From assembly GCA_012515695.1 (NCBI GenBank), contig JAAYXX010000409.1:1-8214 (forward strand): DNA of 8,214 nucleotides. Direction: 5' to 3'. Positions 1 through 4,697 of this stretch are shown here, piece by piece. The first letter of the stretch is position 1. Every line of letters starts with the position of its first letter. A program made the translations under genes and the position numbers. The notes under the pieces were generated by a model that did not search any database, was not told the DNA's origin, and saw only the letters and a list, made by a program, of their open reading frames with translations. Source of the stretch: Chloroflexota bacterium. GTDB lineage: Bacteria > Chloroflexota > Anaerolineae > UBA1429.

Positions 1-1138
1 GCAACAGGTCCACGATGGGGCGGCTGGTATTGCCGCGCACGATGGAATCGTCCACCACGACGATCCGCTTGTCTTCCAGCACTTGCGATAGAGGGTTGAA
101 CTTTAACGCGACCCCGGCTTTACGCAGGCGATCATCGGGCTGGATGAACGTGCGCCCGATGTAGCGATTCTTGATCAACCCTTCCCCATAAGGGATACCC
201 GATTCCTTTGCATAGCCAATGGCCGCCGCCGTGGCTGAATCTGGCACGCCCATCACCAGATCGGCCTCTACGGGGTGCTCTCGCGCCAACTGGCGGCCCA
301 ATTCCTGGCGCACCTCGTGAATCAGTTGTCCGTCCATGACGCTATCGGGGCGCGCAAAGTAGATATACTCAAAGATGCACAGATTGGGCCGGGCCATCGG
401 CGCGCCTTCCAGGATTTGCGCCCCCTCATCGTTGACCATCACGATCTTGCCCGCCGGGATCTCTTGAATCTCGGTTGCGCCGATGGTCTGCAAGGCGCAG
501 GTTTCGGAGGCGATTGCCCACCCGCCGTTCACGCGGCCCAACGTTAGCGGGCGAAAGCCCCAGGGGTCGCGCACAGCATACAGGGCGTCGCGGGTCAGGA
601 TGGTCAGCGAATACGCGCCCAGTGCCTTGCTCATCAGGTGGCGAATGCGCTCGACCCAGGTTTGCCCGCGCGCGCCCGACAGCATTTGCACCATCAATTC
701 GGTGTCGCACCAGGAGGCGAGGCCCACGCCGCGCTCGAACAGCTCTTGGCGCAGTTCCTCCGTGTTCACCAGGTTGCCGTTATGTGAGATACCAACCGGC
801 CCCAACACCGACTCTAGCAGGAAGGGGCCAGCACTGACTGGCCGCGACGAATCAGAGGTCGCATAGCGCACGTGGCCGATGGCGATGTGCCCTTGCAACG
901 GAGCCAGGTTTTGCTCGTTGAATACCTGCGAAACCAGGCCCATGTCCTTGTGGATCATGGCGCGCTGGCCGTCGCATACCGCAATCCCCGCGCTCTCTTG
1001 CCCGCGATGCTGAAGGGCGAACAGCGCGAAAAAGGTCGTCCGGGCTACCGATGCATCACGCGCATAGATGCCAAAAACTCCGCAATGATCTTGAGGTCGG
1101 TCTATCTGACAGGTGTTCTGACAGGTATGATGAGCCAT
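1..1138 (-). CDS. purF: Amidophosphoribosyltransferase PurF, 5' part (runs off the left edge)
   Basis: First committed step of purine synthesis in the cytoplasm: PRPP plus glutamine gives 5-phosphoribosylamine. I translated 379 codons with no stop from the ATG at 1138 to the window edge; roughly the last 90-120 residues are missing. An N-terminal nucleophile glutaminase domain follows a short leader. The motif DHCGVFGIY puts the catalytic cysteine at residue 19, so an 18-residue propeptide is probably removed. RYATSD (91-96) and SHNGNLVN (118-125) belong to the glutaminase site. CIFEYIYFARPDS (254-266) and GLIKNRYIGRTFIQP (320-334) are PurF hallmarks, and VVVDDSIVRGNTS (360-372) is the PRPP-binding loop. 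The usual versions are RYST and RGTTS, so RYATSD and RGNTS are mild variants. Cys254 sits where B. subtilis-type enzymes have an Fe-S ligand, but E. coli PurF also has a Cys there, and the other ligands would lie outside the window. The gene starts 15 bases after the purE stop. Confidence 0.96.
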   Translation of the reverse strand, partial: MAHHTCQNTCQIDRPQDHCGVFGIYARDASVARTTFFALFALQHRGQESAGIAVCDGQRAMIHKDMGLVSQVFNEQNLAPLQGHIAIGHVRYATSDSSRPVSAGPFLLESVLGPVGISHNGNLVNTEELRQELFERGVGLASWCDTELMVQMLSGARGQTWVERIRHLMSKALGAYSLTILTRDALYAVRDPWGFRPLTLGRVNGGWAIASETCALQTIGATEIQEIPAGKIVMVNDEGAQILEGAPMARPNLCIFEYIYFARPDSVMDGQLIHEVRQELGRQLAREHPVEADLVMGVPDSATAAAIGYAKESGIPYGEGLIKNRYIGRTFIQPDDRLRKAGVALKFNPLSQVLEDKRIVVVDDSIVRGNTSRPIVDLL

Positions 1139-1148
1139 GCCAACAAAT

Positions 1149-1153
1149 CTCCC
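1149..1153 (-). promoter_or_regulatory. Ribosome binding site of purF
   Basis: GGGAG on the minus strand directly follows the purE stop codon (reading TAAGGGAGA). It lies 10 bases before the purF ATG at 1138. It supports that start and suggests that purE and purF translation are coupled. Confidence 0.6.
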
Positions 1154-1630
1154 TTATCCCAGGCTGGCATCGGCAGCGACGATGCTGTCGGTCATTTCGC
1201 GCTGATAGGTTATAATTCGCTCTCGCAAAGCAGGGTCTGTCAAGGCCAGAATTTTGGCGGCAGCCAGCGCCGCATTTGCCGGTTCCAGAATGACCATCGG
1301 GGCCACTCCGCCGGGCATACGCAGCGAGGAATAGATGTCCGCCCCCGCAAAGGCTGTAGAAGTCGGCGGGCAGGTGATGACCGGAAACGCCGTGTTGGCG
1401 TCCAGCATCCCCGCCAGCGCGTTCGAGCGCCCGGCCACGGCGATAAAGACCAGCGGTTCCTCTGCGGCGTTATACTGATCCAGCAGCGCCAACAGATGGC
1501 GCACGCTCTTGTGCGCGGAGGCGATGCGCTGCTCGTAGGGCACCTGCCAGGTTTGAAGCTCGCTGATAATCTTGTCTACGTGATCCAGATCGCTCTTGGA
1601 CCCCATCAGGATAATCACGCGTCCCGCCAT
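1154..1630 (-). CDS. purE: Class II PurE, 5-aminoimidazole ribonucleotide (AIR) carboxylase
   Basis: Predicted to carboxylate AIR directly with CO2 to give CAIR (EC 4.1.1.21), the substrate of PurC. It is 158 aa, normal for a single-domain PurE. The fold's N-terminal motif GSKSDL is at 10-15 and SAHK at 38-41. The class-defining segments are AVAGRSN (64-70), CPP (87-89) and SSLRMPGG (101-108). These match the C-terminal half of animal PAICS (SAHKG, VAVAGRSNGL, CPP, SSLRLPSG). They do not match the class I N5-CAIR mutase, which carries SAHRTP, a GAGGAAHLPGM-like loop and a LLSIVQMP-like segment. No purK is seen nearby, as expected if N5-CAIR is not used, although the operon is incomplete here. 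The gene follows purC by 23 bases. The ATG at 1630 has AAGGAG upstream at a rather long 12-base spacing, and no other in-frame start fits. Family assignment is sure; the class II call is strong from motifs but the reaction is inferred. Confidence 0.95.
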   Translation of the reverse strand: MAGRVIILMGSKSDLDHVDKIISELQTWQVPYEQRIASAHKSVRHLLALLDQYNAAEEPLVFIAVAGRSNALAGMLDANTAFPVITCPPTSTAFAGADIYSSLRMPGGVAPMVILEPANAALAAAKILALTDPALRERIITYQREMTDSIVAADASLG

Positions 1631-1642
1631 AATGATGGCACG

Positions 1643-1648
1643 CTCCTT
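1643..1648 (-). promoter_or_regulatory. Ribosome binding site of purE
   Basis: AAGGAG on the minus strand in the purC-purE gap, 12 bases before the ATG at 1630. The spacing is longer than usual. The codons between it and the ATG in the purE frame (CGT, GCC, ATC, ATT) include no standard start, so the ATG remains the best choice. Confidence 0.5.
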
Positions 1649-1653
1649 GAGAA

Positions 1654-2421
1654 CTAGTCTTCCTCGATAAACTTGTCAGTCAGATCGGCCACCTGTTGAT
1701 ATTTGAGCAACAGAGCGGCCAGGCGCTCGTCGGTCACCTCGGGCATGTTGCGATATACCTGCTTGTCCAACATGCGCTCCTTGTCGCCGCCGGGCCAGAT
1801 GCGCCACGAGTCGTTGTCAATCACGTCGGCGACCAGCAAATCACCGTCGTCGGTGCGTCCGAATTCGATTTTGCAATCCACCAGGGTTACGTCCACGCTG
1901 GCCCAGGCTCGCTCGAGAATCTCGAACACGCGCCGCCCCGTGGCCCTCATTGTATCGATTTCCTCGGGGGTGGCAACGTTCATCGACACGATCTCCTCGT
2001 CAGTGACCAGGGGGTCATGTCGGGCGTCGTCCTTTAAAAAGAACTCGACCAGGACCGGCTCAAAGCGGGTGCCCTCGGCGATGTCCGGGTTGCGCCGGAG
2101 GTACGACCCGGTCGCGATGCGCCGCATGACCACTTCGAGCGGAATCATCGTGCAGCGCGTGACGATGTTGACGTTCTCGGCCACCATGCCGATATAATGT
2201 GTGTCCACGCCCTCGTCTTCCAGCAGGTAAAAGACGTTCGAGTTGGTGCGGCAGGAGAGCGCGCCTTTGCCGGGCAGGGTGCTGCGCCGCGCACCGTCTC
2301 CGGCGGACAGGCCGTCCTTGTGGACCATGTAGACAACGTCTGGCCGCTCAGGGTGGGCATAGATCACCTTGGTTTTGCCCTCTGCCAGTTGCGACCCCAG
2401 ATTCAGATTTCCCAAAGCCAT
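1654..2421 (-). CDS. purC: SAICAR synthetase PurC, animal (PAICS N-terminal)-like type
   Basis: Joins CAIR and aspartate with ATP to give SAICAR (EC 6.3.2.6), between PurE and PurB in the pathway. It is 255 aa, a full-length single-domain enzyme. EGKTK (14-18) is the N-terminal nucleotide-binding motif. MIPLEVVMRRIATGSYLRRNP spans 92-112 and LVDCKIEFG (180-188) is the second family signature. ADVIDNDSWRIWPGGD (198-213), followed by LDKQVYR, is nearly the sequence of human PAICS (ADVIDNDSWRLWPSGD, then KDKQSYR). Typical bacterial PurC has a DEISPD...RLWD form here. The GDGARRSTLPGKGALS stretch (41-56) also parallels PAICS. It lies 28 bases after purB and 23 before purE, so purC-purE reproduces the PAICS domain order as two separate genes. 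An AAAGGA site 8 bases before the ATG supports the start. Confidence 0.96.
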   Translation of the reverse strand: MALGNLNLGSQLAEGKTKVIYAHPERPDVVYMVHKDGLSAGDGARRSTLPGKGALSCRTNSNVFYLLEDEGVDTHYIGMVAENVNIVTRCTMIPLEVVMRRIATGSYLRRNPDIAEGTRFEPVLVEFFLKDDARHDPLVTDEEIVSMNVATPEEIDTMRATGRRVFEILERAWASVDVTLVDCKIEFGRTDDGDLLVADVIDNDSWRIWPGGDKERMLDKQVYRNMPEVTDERLAALLLKYQQVADLTDKFIEED

Positions 2422-2429
2422 GTCGGTGT

Positions 2430-2435
2430 TCCTTT
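2430..2435 (-). promoter_or_regulatory. Ribosome binding site of purC
   Basis: AAAGGA on the minus strand in the 28-base purB-purC gap, 8 bases before the purC ATG at 2421. Position and sequence are normal. Confidence 0.55.
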
Positions 2436-2449
2436 CTCAAGCTCGAGCG

Positions 2450-3862
2450 TCAATCTGCGGCGGACGCAATAGTCTCACGAATCTGGCGGGCCAGTGCGCG
2501 GCTGCGCGCGGGCGCGTCGCCCACGTCGGCCCCCTCGGCGATAATGGCCCGCACTTGGGCCGGGTCCAGGTACGCGGTAATCCCGTTGTCAGCGGCCAAC
2601 AGTTCCGCCAGCGGGTTGGCCGCTCCCTGCTGCACCGCCGCCCATGCGGTCATGCTGCACTCTCGAATCTGCTCGTGCATCTCCTGTCGGCTGGCCCCCG
2701 CTTTGACCAGCGCCATCAAGAGCGGATCGGTGGCGGCAAAGGGACCATAGGTTGCCAGGTTGCGCTGAATCCCCTCCCGGCCAATGCGTAGCCCGCGGAT
2801 GATGCGCGTTACGCGCAGCAGGATTTCGTCCACCCCCAGGAACGCTTCCGGCAGGGCAGACCGACGGTTGGCCGAGTCGTCTAGCGTGCGTTCCAGGGCG
2901 GAATAGGCCGCGTTGTCCCAGGCCACGCGGGGCATTTCGGCCACGTACCGCGCCAGCGAGCAGAAGCTCTCCGAGGCGACGGGGTTGCGCTTGAACGGCA
3001 TGGCCGACGACCCCACCTGATGTTTGCCGAAAGGCTCGGCCAGTTCGCCGAACACCGGCGATTGCAGCAGGCGCAGGTCTAGCGCAAACTTGTAGGCCGA
3101 CTGGGCGATATTCGCCAGCGCGCACAACACCTGATAGTCCATCTTGCGCGGATAGGTCTGGGTAGCTACCGGGAAGGCTTGCAGGCCCAGCAACTCCATC
3201 ACGCGCCGCTCCATCTCCTGGGGCGTCATCCCCGTGCCTTCCAGCAGGTGGGTATAGGAGGCGGATGTGCCCACGGCTCCCTTGAACCCCTTGCCGCGCA
3301 CGCGAGACAGCACATACTCTAGCGTGTCCCAGTCTTCCAGCAAATCCTGGCCGTATTGACTCAACCGATAGCCGATGGTCGTCGGCTCGGCGGGTTGCAG
3401 GTGGGTGTAGGCCATCGCCACCGTATCCGCCTCGGCGTCAATCTGGTCGGCCAGCGCCGCCAGCAGGTCGCGCAGCCTGTTGCGAACCAGCCATAACGCC
3501 TCGCGCAGCCGCAGCGCGTCGGCGTTATCCTCCACGTCCATGCTGGTGGCTCCCAGGTGGATGATCGCGCCGCCCACAGGGGCTTGCTCGGCAAAGGTTC
3601 GCACTTCGGCCATCAGGTCGTGGCGCAGGTCGGCCTCTAGTTCTTGGGCGCGTTCCCAATCCACCTCATCCTGATGGGCGCGCAGGTCGGCCAGTTGCTC
3701 CGGCGTCACCAGCCCGGCCTGAGCCTGCACGGTGGCCAGCGCCACCCAGATGCGCCGCCACAGCCGCCGCTTGTTGATTTCCGACCAGATGTGCCGCATC
3801 TCGTCGCTGCCATATCGCCAGGTAAAGGGCGATATAAAGGTCTCGTGTGTGTATTCGCTCAT
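2450..3862 (-). CDS. purB: Adenylosuccinate lyase PurB, human ADSL-like type
   Basis: Removes fumarate from SAICAR to give AICAR, and from adenylosuccinate to give AMP (EC 4.3.2.2), so it serves both IMP and AMP synthesis. It is 470 aa; human ADSL is about 484 and many bacterial enzymes about 430-456. Fumarase/aspartase superfamily landmarks are RHDLMAEV (80-87), HLGATSMDVEDN (102-113), THLQPAEPTT (153-162, with the candidate catalytic His154) and the signature loop GSSAMPFKRNP (284-294, with the mobile catalytic serine at 285 or 286). ERTLDDSANRR (324-334) is identical to the human segment. SPFTWRYGSDEM near the N-terminus parallels the human SPLASRYASPEM, which fixes the start upstream of residue 10. 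The gene starts 16 bases after purQ. The only purine-rich site, GGGAG, ends one base before the ATG, which is too close to be ideal, so translation may depend on coupling to purQ. Family identity is secure. Confidence 0.96.
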   Translation of the reverse strand: MSEYTHETFISPFTWRYGSDEMRHIWSEINKRRLWRRIWVALATVQAQAGLVTPEQLADLRAHQDEVDWERAQELEADLRHDLMAEVRTFAEQAPVGGAIIHLGATSMDVEDNADALRLREALWLVRNRLRDLLAALADQIDAEADTVAMAYTHLQPAEPTTIGYRLSQYGQDLLEDWDTLEYVLSRVRGKGFKGAVGTSASYTHLLEGTGMTPQEMERRVMELLGLQAFPVATQTYPRKMDYQVLCALANIAQSAYKFALDLRLLQSPVFGELAEPFGKHQVGSSAMPFKRNPVASESFCSLARYVAEMPRVAWDNAAYSALERTLDDSANRRSALPEAFLGVDEILLRVTRIIRGLRIGREGIQRNLATYGPFAATDPLLMALVKAGASRQEMHEQIRECSMTAWAAVQQGAANPLAELLAADNGITAYLDPAQVRAIIAEGADVGDAPARSRALARQIRETIASAAD

Positions 3863-3878
3863 GCTCCCACACCGTTTA

Positions 3879-4697
3879 TCATACGAATTGTCCCGCTGCG
3901 CGCACGCCGTTGCGGAACAGGTGAATCCCCAGGCCCCCCGCTTCGCCGCGACTCTGGCGCGGGTGCTGCTGGGGGAACACGTGGTCCTCCGGGTGCGGCA
4001 TCAGGCCGAACACATTGCCCGCCGCGTTACAAATGCCCGCAATATCATCCACCGAGCCGTTGGGGTTGGCCGGATACCCGGCCCGCTCCTGCACGGCCAC
4101 GGCGCGCGAGGTGTTCCCCTGTTCCGCCGGGTTGGCCGGGGCAACATAGGTCAGCGCCACCAGCCCCTCTTGCCACAAGCTGGCGCGGGTCTGGTCGTCG
4201 GGCACAGCCAGCCGCCCCTCGCCGTGGGCCACCGGGCAGAGGATGTCTTCTTCCAGGTCGCGGGTGAACAGGCACTTGCTATTGCCCACGGCCCGCAGCC
4301 GCACCCAGCGGCACTCGAAATGGCCGCTATGGTTAAAGGTCAGCGTTACCTGCTGCTCAGGCGGCGGCCCCGGCAGATAGCCCCCCTTGACCAACACCTG
4401 AAAGCCGTTGCAGATGCCCATGACCGGCTTGCCCACCTGGATAAACGCCTTGAGCTGCTCGCTAAAGCGGTGGTACAGGTCGTTGGCCCACAGCCGCCCC
4501 GCGCCCAGGTCATCCCCATAGGAGAACCCACCGGGAATCACGATCATTTGATAGGCCGCCAGCTCGCGCTCGGCGGCAATTAGCTGGTTCATGTGTACGA
4601 TTTCGGGTTCGCCGCCCGCCAACTGGCAGGCCAATGCGGCCTCCCGGTCGCGGTTGGTTCCCGGCGCGTGCATAATCAGGATGCGCGGCTTGGTCAT
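3879..4697 (-). CDS. purQ: FGAM synthase glutaminase subunit PurQ
   Basis: Class I (triad) glutamine amidotransferase that feeds ammonia to PurSL for conversion of FGAR to FGAM (EC 6.3.5.3). It is 272 aa, longer than the roughly 227 aa of B. subtilis PurQ. APGTNRDRE (11-19) is the family N-terminal motif and PGGFSYGDDLGAG (55-67) the oxyanion-hole region. GICNGFQ gives the nucleophile Cys96, and MPHPED gives His235 and Glu237, so the triad is complete. DDIAGICNAAGNVFGLMPHPE-like spacing near the C-terminus is typical of PurQ. Its ATG overlaps the TGA of purSL in an ATGA, with an excellent AGGAGG site, which points to tight translational coupling and matched subunit output. It ends in tandem in-frame stops, TGA then TAA, 16 bases before purB. 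Confidence 0.96.
   Translation of the reverse strand: MTKPRILIMHAPGTNRDREAALACQLAGGEPEIVHMNQLIAAERELAAYQMIVIPGGFSYGDDLGAGRLWANDLYHRFSEQLKAFIQVGKPVMGICNGFQVLVKGGYLPGPPPEQQVTLTFNHSGHFECRWVRLRAVGNSKCLFTRDLEEDILCPVAHGEGRLAVPDDQTRASLWQEGLVALTYVAPANPAEQGNTSRAVAVQERAGYPANPNGSVDDIAGICNAAGNVFGLMPHPEDHVFPQQHPRQSRGEAGGLGIHLFRNGVRAAGQFV

Noticed and set aside
426..710. 94-codon minus-strand open frame inside purF
   Set aside because: It is in a different frame from the continuous purF translation, which carries the conserved motifs through this region; it is Arg-rich and featureless.
872..1657. 261-codon open frame on the plus strand
   Set aside because: It lies antisense across purE and the start of purF, both of which have strong motifs. 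Its translation has no recognisable domain and is explained by GC-rich antisense codon structure.
2422..2449. Possible hairpin CTCGAGCTTGAG in the purB-purC gap
   Set aside because: Only a 3-bp stem or a short CTCGAG palindrome; too weak to support a structure or operator.
3732..4583. 283-codon open frame on the plus strand
   Set aside because: Antisense to purQ and the start of purB; low-complexity His/Arg/Ala-rich translation with no family features.
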